Shown here: in pieces, positions 24,403-36,900 of the stretch
Layout of the letters: the number at the start of each line of letters is the position of its first letter
Numbering within the stretch: the stretch's first letter is position 1
Assembly (NCBI RefSeq): GCF_030272615.1
Contig: NC_081412.1
Location: 543,758,335-543,822,334, forward strand
From: Cryptomeria japonica
Taxonomy: Eukaryota; Streptophyta; Pinopsida; Cupressales; Cupressaceae
Length of the DNA stretch: 64,000 bases
Direction of reading: 5' to 3'
Notes under the pieces: generated by a model
Told to the model about the DNA's origin: nothing
The model's database searches: none
Seen by the model: the letters and a program-made list of their open reading frames with translations, nothing else
Translations under genes and position numbers: made by a program

Positions 24403-27400
24403 ATGGCCAACAAAGCCGACAGAGCCAATTCTGGTTGTGAAGTTTGGGTGCGGATTGCGTTGGGTGCTCTTTTGTTTTGTTCTGCTGCCCTAGGAGAAGT
24501 GAAACCTCTATCAATAAATATTGGTGCTATAATCGCGTTGAACACAACTAATGGAAAAATAGCTGAGACTGCTATTGAATTGGCGGTTGAAGACCTAAAC
24601 AGAAACACCAGCATTCTGAATGGCACGCTCCTAAATATTCATATCCGAGACTCCAAACAAGATGCACTCACAGGCGCTTCTGCAGGTAACAAAACCTCCT
24701 CTTAAAGGAATCATCTGTTTATTATTGGTCTCTTTTTGTGTTCATTTCTTTTGGAATAAAACAGAATATTAATGGGTTGCTGTGTAATGAATATTGCAGC
24801 ATTGGAACTGATAAGAAAAGGATGTGTAAGCATAGTCGGACCACAGACATCCGTTGTGGGTGAGTTTGTTGGGTATTTGGGCGTTGCAGCTCATGTTCCA
24901 ATTGTGACAGTTGGTGCAACGAATCCCTCTCTCTCCATGCATCGATACCCTTACTTCATTCGTGCAGTGCCCAATGATAAAATACAAATGAAGGCAATAG
25001 CAAAGCTGATAGAGGAGTATAAATGGACGGATGTGGCGCTTGTGTATGTAGACGACGATTTGGGCACATCAGCAATCCCGGCCTTAAACGATGCCTTGAG
25101 AGAAGCGAGGGCAAAAATTGTTTTCCAAGCTGCAGTGGATCCGCAGGCCAATGTCTCTTCAATAAGAAAGCTTCTTGAGGATCAGTTGATCGAGCTGGAG
25201 TCGCGAGTCTTCATCGTGCATATGCATGCTGATTTGGCCCTAATCCTGTTTTCCGAGGCGTACAAATTAAAAATGATAAGCAGTGATTATGTATGGATCA
25301 TTTCCGACGGATTCGCCAATCTACTGGATTCCTTCGACGCTAATTCTTTCCTCTCTATGAATGGTGTGTTGGGGGTCAAAAGAAAACTCACACAAACCGA
25401 CCAGCCAAGGCTGAATGAATTTGCTAAAAGATGGAAGCAGCGGTTTAGAGCCCAGAACCCTACAATACCAAGCCTGGAATTAAATGCCCAGGCAATTGTT
25501 GCCTATGATACGGTATGGGCGATTGCTTTTGCAATCGATCGTCTCCTGCATATGAAATCGTGGAAGGGTGGTTTCTCAGAGACCTCTAGTAGCACCAAAG
25601 TTTTGAATTTCAAGGTTTTTGACGGTGGAGAGCAATTGCTTAAAGAGATCCTAGAGACAAACTTTCTCGGCCTGAGCGGTCTTGTTCAAATAAATCGTGA
25701 AAGAGGAGAACCTTTGGAGTGCTCATATGATATAATAAATGTTGTTGGAAATAATTATAGCGTTATTGGGTCGTGGACAGAAAGGGACCTGAATATATCT
25801 TGGAAACGAGAAATTCATTGGGGCAGTGGACCAACAAAGACGCCACGCGGATGGAAGATACCTGCGCCAGGCAAGAAACTGAAAATAGCGGTGCCTTGGC
25901 AGCAAGTATTATCACCATTCCTCAATGTGAAACTAGATCATGACAGTGCAGGTGCACAAAACCAGACTTACGAGATTAAAGGCTTCTGTATTGATGTGTT
26001 CAAATTGATGCTCAAAAGATTGGATTATGAATTGCCCTATGAATTGATACCTTATGGAACTGGCAGTGTCACTGCGGGCTACTATGATGACCTCGTCTAC
26101 CAGGTCTATCTCCAGGTCAGTGACTCAGTCCACTTATTTGTTCCTTTTGCGTTGCAAATCTATATTTCCAGCCGACTGACTGAAATTAAATGTGAAATCA
26201 TTAACAGAACTTCGATGCGGTTGTGGGAGATGTAACGGTGCTTGCAAATCGGAGCAGGTATGTGGATTTCACACAACCGTATACGCTGTATACGGAGTCG
26301 GGACTGATAATGATCGTAGCAATTTCAGACAAGCGATCAAGTGATTCCTGGGCGTTCCTGCACCCCTTTACTCCAGCCATGTGGATAACTACTGTTACAT
26401 TTTTCATTTTCACGGGAGCTGTTGTTTGGTTTTTGGAGCACAGACAAAATCGGCAATTTAGAGGGACGCCTCGGAAACAAGTCTTGACATTCATCTGGTA
26501 CTTCTCCTGTTCACACGCTCTTTGTCTCTATACCATTATTCACAAATCACATCACATCATGAGTTTATATGATAGTTAAATATTGATTTAGAGCATTTTA
26601 TTTATGTTTCTATTGAATGTGTTTGCAATTATTTGCAAATTTGCTATTGTCGATTTCCTTACAACATACGAAATTTTCAGATTTCCCTGATTCAATTACT
26701 CCGTCTTTAATATGCAGGTTTTCCTTTTCCACACTGTTTATGACTCAAAGTAACAAGATTATATCCCTTCTTTTCATTACGGATGGTCAAACTTTAGTGA
26801 AATTTGCAGTGCTTTCGAATTCTAATTTGATTTTGTTGATTGGGCAGGGGAGAGAATTGCAAGCTGTCTGGGTAAAGCAGTGGTGACAATTTGGCTTTTT
26901 GTAGTCTTTGTGTTAGTGTCTAGTTACACCGCCAGCCTGTCTTCGATGCTTACAGTCAAACAAATTGTACCAAATGTTGAGAACCTTGAATCTCTAATCG
27001 CCCAAAATTCGCCAATCGGGTATCAACAGGGATCTTTCATAGACAAGTATTTGGTACAACAGCTTGGTGTGGATGAAAGCGCACTTCGCCCATATTCATC
27101 TGCACAAGAGTCCGCTGATGCACTGAAGAAGGGACCCAATAACGGAGGTGTGGCTGCCATATTTGAGGAGCAAATTTTTGCTCAAAAAATTTTTCTGTCA
27201 GCAGGATGCAATGACTATACGAGACTTGGTCCCGTGTACAAAACAGGAGGCTTCTCATTCGTATGTCTACAAACTTGCCTGTAATCTCAGAACCGTTAAA
27301 ATTCACAAATCGAATGATTGATTGAAATTTTGCGTGCAGGTGTTTCCAAAGGGATCTCCGCTGGTTTCAGGTGTTTCCAAGGCTATATTAAATCTTTCAG

Positions 27401-27756
27401 AAAGCAAAGAGATGCAAGCAATTCGGAAGAGGTGGTTCAATTCAACTGAAAACAAATGCAACATTGAGTCTGGTGGATTGGATTCAAACAAAATGAGCCT
27501 CAAAGACTTTTGGGGTATATTACTTTTCACAGGATGCGTATCATTTCTCACCCTTGTCTACTATCTATGTCGCCTGCTTTACCGGTTTGTGCACAGAAAT
27601 GAGAATTCATCTCATGATAAATCAATCTCAACCCGATTGCGAACGTTTGCCAATTATGCAGACAAGAAGGACATCCAAGCACCAAAAAGAAAGAGACATA
27701 AGGCCGACACTTTGCCCACTTCCTCTGAACTTCCTGTTTCAACAGAACAGATGTGA
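24403..27756 (+). CDS. GLR: Glutamate receptor-like cation channel (GLR), six exons, 916 aa
   Basis: Plant homologue of animal ionotropic glutamate receptors: an amino-acid-gated, calcium-permeable channel of the plasma or internal membranes. Inferred exons: 24,403-24,685; 24,800-26,115; 26,208-26,497; 26,718-26,749; 26,848-27,260; 27,340-27,756. All introns are GT-AG (79-220 bp) and all phases agree, giving 917 codons including stop. An in-frame TAA at 24,391 supports the start. The product has a signal peptide (to ~residue 31), an LIVBP-like domain (~45-400), S1 from ~454 with NRSRYVDFTQP, M1 (~591-610), the pore helix (~624-638), and M3 with SYTASLSSM (665-673). S2 includes AIFEEQIFAQ, and M4 (~835-858) is followed by a basic tail. 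The length is typical of the family. Unusual points are a 32-nt exon 4 and three extra residues in FTQPYTLYTESG. It is the only intact-looking gene in the window. The clade was not assigned. Confidence 0.93.
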
Positions 27757-27929
27757 ACAGCATTTCAGGATTGTGTAATCTATCTACTATTACTATGATG
27801 GTTGTGGATTAATTTTGGCTTCATCGTTTAGCTTAAATGAGCATATCCACGGCAAACGCGTTGTAAATGTTTGTGGAAATTCTATCTTGACCACAAACAT
27901 GGGATTGTTGCTCAAACTAAAATGATTGT

Positions 27930-27935
27930 AATAAA
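27930..27935 (+). terminator. Poly(A) signal candidate of the GLR gene
   Basis: AATAAA lies 174 bases after the GLR stop codon in an AT-rich stretch (TGTAATAAACTTGTGCATGT), a reasonable distance for a plant 3' UTR. It is assigned by position only. Confidence 0.5.
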
Positions 27936-27999
27936 CTTGTGCATGTACAACTGTAGAAATTGTTGGGTTTTGTTCAAGTATAGTTGCCGTAGTGATATA

Positions 28000-29280
28000 G
28001 GATACCTCGACCCGATATATATTTGACAGTATTTATTCACTAGGATTAAAAGTAAGTGTAATGGTAATGCTGATAGCATATTATAATTTGAATATAATTT
28101 GAATAGAATGTTTCATGGAGGGTATAAAATCAGAGTGTAAAAATTGCATTTATTAGTGATAATTATTTGTAATTTAAAGGAATTATTCTCTTGCAATACA
28201 TTACACATAAAAATATTAAAATTCACAACAAAGTTGGAAAGTGGGTTGCTTTTTTATTTCTTTTTATTAATTTAATCTTCAAATTTAATTTTATCGGCAC
28301 ACATTTCTAAATCGCATATTCAATTTTCTCATGAGAGTTTCTAGTCATTTTCCCCAAGCTTTGAATACAAGACAATGAATCTTTCCTTAAAAGTCTTGTG
28401 CATTAGTGTTTGTAATATTTTATTTATTTATTTTTTTGTTTTAAAATTATTTATCCACAATCCTTGACATTCATACCTTGCCAAAATGGGAATTAACTAA
28501 GTTTTAGACCACTCATTCATTCCTTAAGGTTAAGATAATGTATACAATTAGAATTAGTCTTAATTTTAGGTTTGTGATTAGAATTATGGTTAAAATTTAA
28601 TCAATATTACAATAATCTTATAACATTAATATAATACTAATGTTAAATAACCATTTAATTTAAAGTTACATATATTGTTTTCAATACGAAAAATCTTAAT
28701 TAGTTATTATTCATTTCTCATAAATTTCAATATAATATTTTTCTATAATGAATAGACTTTAGGAAAGCCTTTGTATTATTATACTTATTTTTTATATTAT
28801 TTTATCTTATACTATTTTATTACTATTAATGTACTATATTATTAAATTTTAATTATTATTACATTGTTACTTTATTCCTATGTTAATTATCACCATTAAT
28901 CTATTTAAAATATTATCATCGAAATAAAATTAATGCAATACATATTAATACTTTTTTATGTAAATAAAATATAAGAATATAAATTTATTTTGATCATTGA
29001 TATGTCTTCTTTGTTAGAGTTTGAGTTAGTGTTAAAGTTAAAATTAGAGTTAGAGTTAGAGTTTCATTAGAATTAAGTTTAAGTTATGGTCAGAAATTGA
29101 ATCAAGGTTAGCTTTATTAGATATTTATTAAATCTACCACAACATCCAATTCAACTATCTTGAATTCCCAGATTTGTTTAAAGATAAACTATTTGAGATG
29201 ATATTGACAATCATGGATTAAAAAATTATATTACAAAATCACATTGATTTCCTCTCTGAGTTGAAGCCAAATATGTGATT
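28000..29280. other. AT-rich interval without gene
   Basis: Strongly AT-rich, with many TTAT/AATA runs and a short GTTAGAGTTAGAGTT repeat near 29,020-29,065. No coding trace is visible. Confidence 0.6.
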
Positions 29281-29287
29281 ATTCTCC

Positions 29288-31490
29288 AAGGCATAAGCTA
29301 GAGCTATAGTTGGAGACTCAGGTGGTAGTGGTGTGTAATGTTAATGAGTGGTTCACAGAGATGGTGAACCTTAAATAATTTTAACCATGGAACTTAGAAG
29401 AGTTTCTTTTAATGTATTACCATCTAGAAATTAGTGAGCAAAAATAATTAATTTCAACTATAGATCCACTATTAAAAACTACCAAATGCAAGTATGCGTC
29501 CTAACACTGAAATGGACCTTTTTAATGGTGTTTGAGCCTTAATATAATAATTCCTACAAAAACCACCATGAAAAAATATATGAAAATTTCACATAGATAC
29601 TATGACACTTCAAACTATCTATTCATTTGAAATCTGCATCTCCAGGTATACTAGTGATAAGCCTCTTAAATTTTAAACCAATTTAGATATTTCATTGTTA
29701 TTAGATAAAATTTATGCCAAGCATTTAGAGAAGTGAACATACAATTTTGTTATTAAGTTTTTTTGTATAACTTTTCTCAAAAAGCTATGGTGGGTGTTCA
29801 TGTGCCAATAAAAGGTAAAAGAAGAACCAACTACTACAAGCAAGTGATTTCAAAGTTATTTTCGACTCTACCAAAAGTCTAAAGATAGTTCAAAGATATA
29901 TGTAGTCCAATAATATGCAAATCTCTAAAGTATGAAGTCAACCATGTCAAATACATCAAGAGAGACATCAATAGCTAAGGCGTAAGCTATAGCTATAGTT
30001 GGAGACTTAGGTGGTCCTCGTGTGTAATGTTACTGAGTGGTTTATAGAGATGTGAACCTTAAGAAAATTTAACCATACAATTTAGAAGAATTCTTTCTAG
30101 TGTATTACCATCAAAAAATGAGTTATGAGAAATAATTAATAATAACTATAGATCCACCATGAAAAATATGAAATACAACTATGCATTCTAACATTGAAAT
30201 TGACCTTTTTAATGTTGTTTTCAAGCTTTAATAAAAGCATTCCTACAAAAAATACCATGATGAAATGTATGTTGAGTTCACACAAATAATGTATAACCCA
30301 AAACCATCTTTTAAGTCAATACCTGCATCTCCAAGTAGACCAGTGACAAACCTTTTAAAATTCAAACCAATTTAGATATCCTCCAAGGCATAAGCTATAA
30401 CTATAGCAGGAGACTTAGGTGGTTGTGGTATGTAATGTTAATGAGTTGTTCGCAAAGATGGTGAACCTTAAAAAAAATTATCATAGAACTTAGAAGAGTT
30501 CCTTCTAAGGTATTACCATCTAGAAATGAGTTAGCAAAAACAATTAATTTCATCTATATACCCAACATGAAAAAATACCAAATGCAAGTGTGCATCCTAA
30601 CACTGAAATGAACCTTTTTAATGTTCTTTGAACTTTAATATAAACATTCCCACAAAAATGCTATGAAGAAATATATTACAAGTTCACACATATAATGTAG
30701 CACCTAAAACCATCTATTAATTCAAAAGTTATATATTCAAGTCGACCAATGACAAACCTTTTAAAATTCAAACTAATTTAGATATCCTCCAAGGTGTAAG
30801 CTACAACTATAGTTGGAGACTTGGGTGGTAGTGGTGTAAAATTTTATTGAGTTGCTCATAGAGACAATGAACCTTAAATAAATTTAACCATAGAATTTAA
30901 AATATTTCCTTCTAATGTATTACCATCTAGAAATGAGTTAGCATAAATAATTAATTTCAACTATAGACCCTCCATGAAAAAAATACCAAATGCAAGTGTG
31001 TATCCTAACACTAAAATGGACTTTGTTAATGTTGTTTGAGCTTTAACATAAGTGTTTCTATAAAAAACAACATCAAGAAATGTATGACAATTTCACATAA
31101 ATAATGTAGCACCTAAAACCATCTATTAATTCAAAACCTACATCACCAAGAAGAGTAGTGACAAACCTTTTAAAATTCAAACCAATTGAGATATTTTATG
31201 GTTCTTAAATAAGATTGATGTCAAGAATTTAGACTAGTGGCCCTATACAACTTAGTTATTAATCTATTGTGCATATTTTTTTCTCAAAATATTGTAGTTA
31301 CAGTGGGTGTTCATGTGCCAATAAAAGGTAGAAAGAAGAACCAATTATTGCAAGAAAGTGATTTTAAAGCTATATTCAACTCTATGAAAAGTTTGAAGCT
31401 AGTTTAAAAATATATGCAGTCCCGTGATATGCAAAGATTCTGAAGCATGAAGCCATCCATGTCAAATTATACATCCCGAAAGAAATAAAC
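29288..31490. repeat. Higher-order tandem array, units A (~405 bp) and B (~290 bp)
   Basis: The A unit starts with AAGGCATAAGCTA-like sequence at 29,288, 29,977, 30,385 and 30,791. The last three starts are 408 and 406 bp apart. A B unit (GGTGTTCATGTGCCAATAAAAGG is its marker, given here as positions 29,788-29,810 and 31,299-31,321) follows the first A and the fourth A. The order is therefore A-B-A-A-A-B. No reading frame survives across units, so it is non-coding. Confidence 0.85.
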
Positions 31491-33900
31491 AATTGAATTT
31501 GTTTGGTGCGACCATTTGAAAACCAAAAAACTGCAAAATATTTTGACTAACAAAAATCTCTAGCATGAGACAATTCTGGTGGGGGGTTTCCCCATCTAAA
31601 AAATTATATCAACTAATTAATTAGAAATAATAAAAAAATGCATTATTTTTTACTAATAAGTAGGAGATATTTTCCATAGCAAGTCAAATTATGATATTGT
31701 GATTAGGATTCAACTATATAGTTTTTGAGTCAAGCTCATTGACCCATGTTTCATGCGTCAAATTCATCTCAAGCTGAATTTACACATGGCATTTTGTATC
31801 CATCTTATGTGAAGCTCACTTGATCTTCCTCAAAATGTAGTTTTTCTCATGTGGCAACACCCAATGCTAGATCTTCTAATGTATACAACTCTTTGTTCTC
31901 TCCCTAAGCCATCATTCATATTCACATGATCTTAAGAAAAATATTATAATTATAAATCTCATGTACTTGGTGTACGAAATGATTAGTATAAGGAAACAAT
32001 TCATTTTGATACCCTTCCCATAGAGAACATTAAAGAAGATTCTTGAGACACTTCCTATATAAAGAAACCCTAACTTGTTGCTTTCAAAATTATGAAATCA
32101 ATGACTACATGTTTGATAATTATGTATTAATATTATTATATATTTTAAACTATTGTTACCAAGATATTTGGATTGTAGATATGCTTGAATGTGGTCCATA
32201 AAGGTTGCCAATCAATAGACTAATTTTTTTGTTATAGTGAAGCATTTGTTTGACATCAAGGAACAAAAAAGGAAAAAATATTCTGGGGAACAACAGAGAG
32301 AATGAATAGGTGCACATGATCTCCATGTTAACCACATGAAATTTTGTACTTTTTTTTTGAATTTTATCAATTTCTATTTTCTTTCAATTTCCCCCTTTCC
32401 TCTGATATATTAGCTGACCTATACCTTCCTATCAGTGTAATCATTATACCTTTTTTGGGTGCAAGTGTTAGTGACTATGTTTTTTAACACTTGTAGTTCA
32501 TAAAGAAGTTATATTTGTTTTAATAGCTTGTTGTTGAGGTGATAAATAAGAAACATTAACTTATCATTCTAGAGGAGGTCATTCCTCTATTCTTTGGAAG
32601 TTGCAAATAAATATAAAAAGATGAGGTCAAGATTAAAGAAAATAGGGCCTCAAACACTAATTTTATAAGCATAACCTAGACCTATGATTGTATTAAATTA
32701 GTAGGTGAGAGGTCTATGTAGTTTATTTTGACCTTTATTCATAATATTGAACTTATAAGTTTTTATGCTAACAATAAAGATGAGGATTGTACTACGAAAG
32801 AGGGACCATTAGTCATGTAGGATAACTCACTAAATCATTTCACTACAAATTCTGACAAAAGTCCAATAATATTTGATCGTTGGGTACTTGTGCAAAATTT
32901 TCATTTTTTTTTCATTTCTACTAGGCGTTCGTCAGTAATGCGATGATCCATGATTTTCCTCGCTATTTCAACATTCCCTTTAACTTCTAGGCCAATGATT
33001 ATATGGTTCTGACCAATATTTTTTGAATAAAATTGATTTCGATAATTTATCTATAACTGGTGACCCAATGTGGCTAATGCTTGTCAAAAAGAATTTATAA
33101 CTAACGTTTGTTCAGGGGATTCTGGACCCTTAGTAGGGGATTTTGACTAAGTTAGGATTAATAAGAAAGAAGATCTTGAGGATGTGGCAAGTAAAGCACA
33201 AATGAAATTCTTAATTTTTGTCTAAGAAAGAGATTTATTGCTGATAGAGAATCATTGCATGAATATACTAGGATTAATGGTAGTTGGGAGCTTGGTCGTA
33301 TCTGAACATAGAAATTTGAACCAAAAGAAAGAAGTGTGTCAATTAATGTTAGTGGCTATCAATCTACAGGGTATGTAGAATTTCTTGAATCCTTTTACAT
33401 CCAGAGAAGTAAAAATTATTTCAGTAATTAGTGGAAGTTTTATGATATAGAGGAAGAGTCTCTCAAAAAGTAAATTTGGTAATACAATTAATGAAGAGAG
33501 TAGAATGGGTAAAACAAAAGAAGAAGTGTTTTAGAGGGTGGAATAGAGATAGAAGAAGAGAATAGAGAGTCGGGAAAGAGAAGAAAAACACCGAATGTGT
33601 GCATAGCATGGTGTAGAGAGCATTGAATAGAAAATAGAGGAAAGTGAAGAGTTTGGAGAAAAGAGCTGGTAACAAAGAATGTAGAAGAGAGAGAGCTGCA
33701 AAGTACAACCAAGAGTTACAAAATATTATTTGTAACAAGGTATCTTTATTGTAACAAAAAAATTATCTTCATTTTAATTCATCTTATCAATTGTTACTCA
33801 AAATAGGGTTTGGTGATCCTTTGGGATTCTGGACCCTTATTAGGGGATTTTGACCTTTGAGGGTCTTTTACCTTTTGTCAAATTAAATGTATGCACTTTT
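31491..33900. other. Interval without recognised gene, with a spaced direct repeat
   Basis: No gene is supported. A 31-bp sequence beginning GGATTCTGGACCCTTA occurs at 33,117-33,147 and again at 33,824-33,854 with one mismatch, 707 bp apart. A purine-rich tract runs from about 33,500 to 33,710 on the plus strand. Confidence 0.6.
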
Positions 33901-33917
33901 GTGGTTGACTCTTCAAC

Positions 33918-36900
33918 TTGATCCATTGTAATAAAATTTGCATATACATGGGAGCTTGGTTAAGAAAAATCATGTCAGATAATAATATTTTAGAACAAAA
34001 TGAAGAGACAATTGCGAGATTGTGGGCTAGATTGAAAAGAAAGGGTGATGGGAAATGTCATTGTCCTTGCAATAATTGCACGGGCTTAAAGATGAGAAGA
34101 CTTTTAATCACAATAGCTGAGAAACATTGTAAGCAGCATGGTCACATTGAAGGGGGGCATGATTATCATCCATTGCTAAGATGTTCATTATATGTCTTTA
34201 TATTGATTGAATTTGTAAATGTTTGTATTATTGTAATATTTTTTATATATACAAAAAATCACTTGAACATGTTTATTTGTGTCAATCATTATTATAAAGT
34301 TGAGGCACCCTAGGGCACATGATATGGATTGTCACGGCCTAGACGAATGTGGTTTTGCAAGTGGAGGAACATGGTGTTGTGAATATCGAACATGAAGTTA
34401 ATGATCCTATGGAAGAAGATGATCATGTGCCAGAAAACACAGTTGAAGATGATGGTACAAATACATTGATCCGTGACACATTTAGTGGTGCAGCCGATCA
34501 AGATGATCGAGAGGACTTTGATGATGTTCATGATTTACTTGTACTTGAGAAGGCATACGAGCCCCTTTATGAAGGCTCTAGAAAAACTCTTCTCTCTATT
34601 GTATTGTTGTTGTTGAACTTGAAAGTTATGAATGGTTTATCCAACATAGCAATCTAACAGATATTAAGGTATGTCATATATGTCATCTTTTTTCATCTAT
34701 TTTTGTTGTTAGTTCATCACTAGTAAGTAAATGATGAAACATGTACCATTAATATTTTTTATATTAACAAATTTATTTTTTGTTGTAGATTGATAGGTGA
34801 TTTTTTGTTACCACCATCAAATATTTTACCTTGCTCATACCGAGATTTATCTGCTATTATGAAAGATATTTTAATGGAGTATCAAGCAATAGATGCATGT
34901 CCCAATGATCATATTATATATCATAAACAACATGAATTTGCAACCGAATACCCAGAATGTCATATCAGTAAATATCGATCAGATCAACTAACAAAAAAGG
35001 TACCTCGCAAGGTTCTTCGTTATATTCTCATTCTTCTACGTATGGAACTATTATTTAGGTACAAAAGCTTAGCGCAATTTATGGATTACCATGCACGGAA
35101 TAGAAGTGGAGATGACATTCTTTAAATACCTATAGATGGTTATTCAATTAGGGACATTGAGGAAAAATGGCCACACTTTAAAGAAGAACCTCATAATCTT
35201 AGGTTTTCATTAGTAGCAGGCGGTGTCAATCCATTTGGAGAGCTAAGATCTATTTACTCAGTGTGGCCTATTTTTGTTGTCAACAATAACATTCCTGCAT
35301 GGATGTCAATAAAGATAGAGCACAGATAATGTTGGCAATGATTGTTCTAGGTATTTGTTTACATCAATTTTCTTTAACATAGTAGCATCTCATTTGTCTT
35401 ATTTGTTGCATAATGACTTATAATTTTTTCATTTAATAGTCATGTACATTAATTTATATATATTGCAGTAAAATGGTTGTAATAATTATATAATGTTTAT
35501 GTTCATTCAAGTAGGTAAGTACCAAGTTAAAGATATGAATGTATATAGCAAGCCTCTTATCCACGACTTACTAAATTTATGGAATGGCATCACTATGTAT
35601 GATGTCTCAAGACCAATAGGACAAAGACAATTTCAATTCCATGCAATGCTTGTATGGACAATTCATGATGCCCCAGGGCTAACACATTTTTGTGGTATGC
35701 TATAACGTTCGACTGCAATTTAATGATACTTAATTTTATGAAGTAGATATTATATATAATTAAAAAAATTGACATATTTAATTCAATTATATATTATCTT
35801 GCAGGTCTTGAAATAAAGGGAAAATTGGCATGTCCAGTTTGTGGTCCAAAGATGAAATCTCGTCGTTCAACAAGTTTAGGGAAGTAGATGTTTGATGAGT
35901 ATAGGCACTTCCTCCACATAAATCATAAGTATCGAACTATTGAAAAACATCTGTTCAATGGGAAAGAAGAGACTACATCCAAGTGCATACATATAATAGA
36001 ATTAATCATCAAGGTTATACATCAGATCAAATTATTTATCTATCATATATGATATGTTTGGAATTTATATTTTTATATTGTATTTTTTTAACTCATATTG
36101 TAATTGACAATGATTGTCATTTTTTATTTGTTTAACTTATATGCTTCATGAAGGTCATCAAGGCATTAGTGGCCGACTTCCACAAGGACTGAAAATTTAT
36201 CCTAGACAATTTAGTAGGTTTCCCTACTATGAGAAGATACAAATTGTGTATTTGTTTGATACAATGCATATCAGAAAGAATATAAAAGAAACCTTATGGA
36301 AAATACTGGATGGAAGGCATGGTAAAGAAAAATTTGTCAAAATTTGTAATGACATTCAGGAAGCCAATCATGCAATGAAAAATGTCATTCAATTAAATAG
36401 TGATGGAGACCAAATTAATATAAGCACTCATCTTTGGTTATTAATGGAGCAACAAAGAAATGCTATTAAAGAAGTCATACAAAAAATTTGATTTCCCACA
36501 GGATTTGTAGCAAACATAAACAATATCATAATAAAGAAAGGTGAATTTGGGTCAGGGATGAAAATGCATGATTGGCATACCTTCAGTGTATTATGTTTAC
36601 TAGTTTTGGAAAAATAATAAAAAGATCATTTTATGATTGTTGCAATACATTCTACCTCTATCTCTCCGAGACAACTTCGAAAACAATGTCAAGAAATTTA
36701 TATATGATCTTGGAAAATACACGAGAGAAGTAGTGATATTTGTTCAGTTCATTGTATACATCTTATATTTGTCATTTGTTTTACTTTTTATGTAATATAT
36801 TAAATATGTTTTTAAAATCTCATTAATATAATTATGCTTTGAATCACTTTTAGATGGTTGTCATCTAAAGAATCTATAAAGAAGATATAATTTTTTGGAA

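Noticed and set aside
24722-27763. Minus-strand frames overlapping the GLR gene
   Set aside because: Antisense shadows of well-supported exons; none resembles a known protein.
29288-31490. CRISPR-like or coding interpretation of the tandem array
   Set aside because: Units are 290-408 bp, have no short regular spacers, and contain many stops; this is a eukaryotic tandem repeat.
32838-32862. CACTACAAATTCTGAC as a possible CACTA left terminus
   Set aside because: No matching inverted terminus (…TAGTG) was found to the right of 38.5 kb and there is no target duplication, so it is unsupported.
33463-33738. Minus-strand hydrophobic frames (Leu/Phe-rich)
   Set aside because: They arise from a purine-rich plus-strand tract; no family and low complexity.
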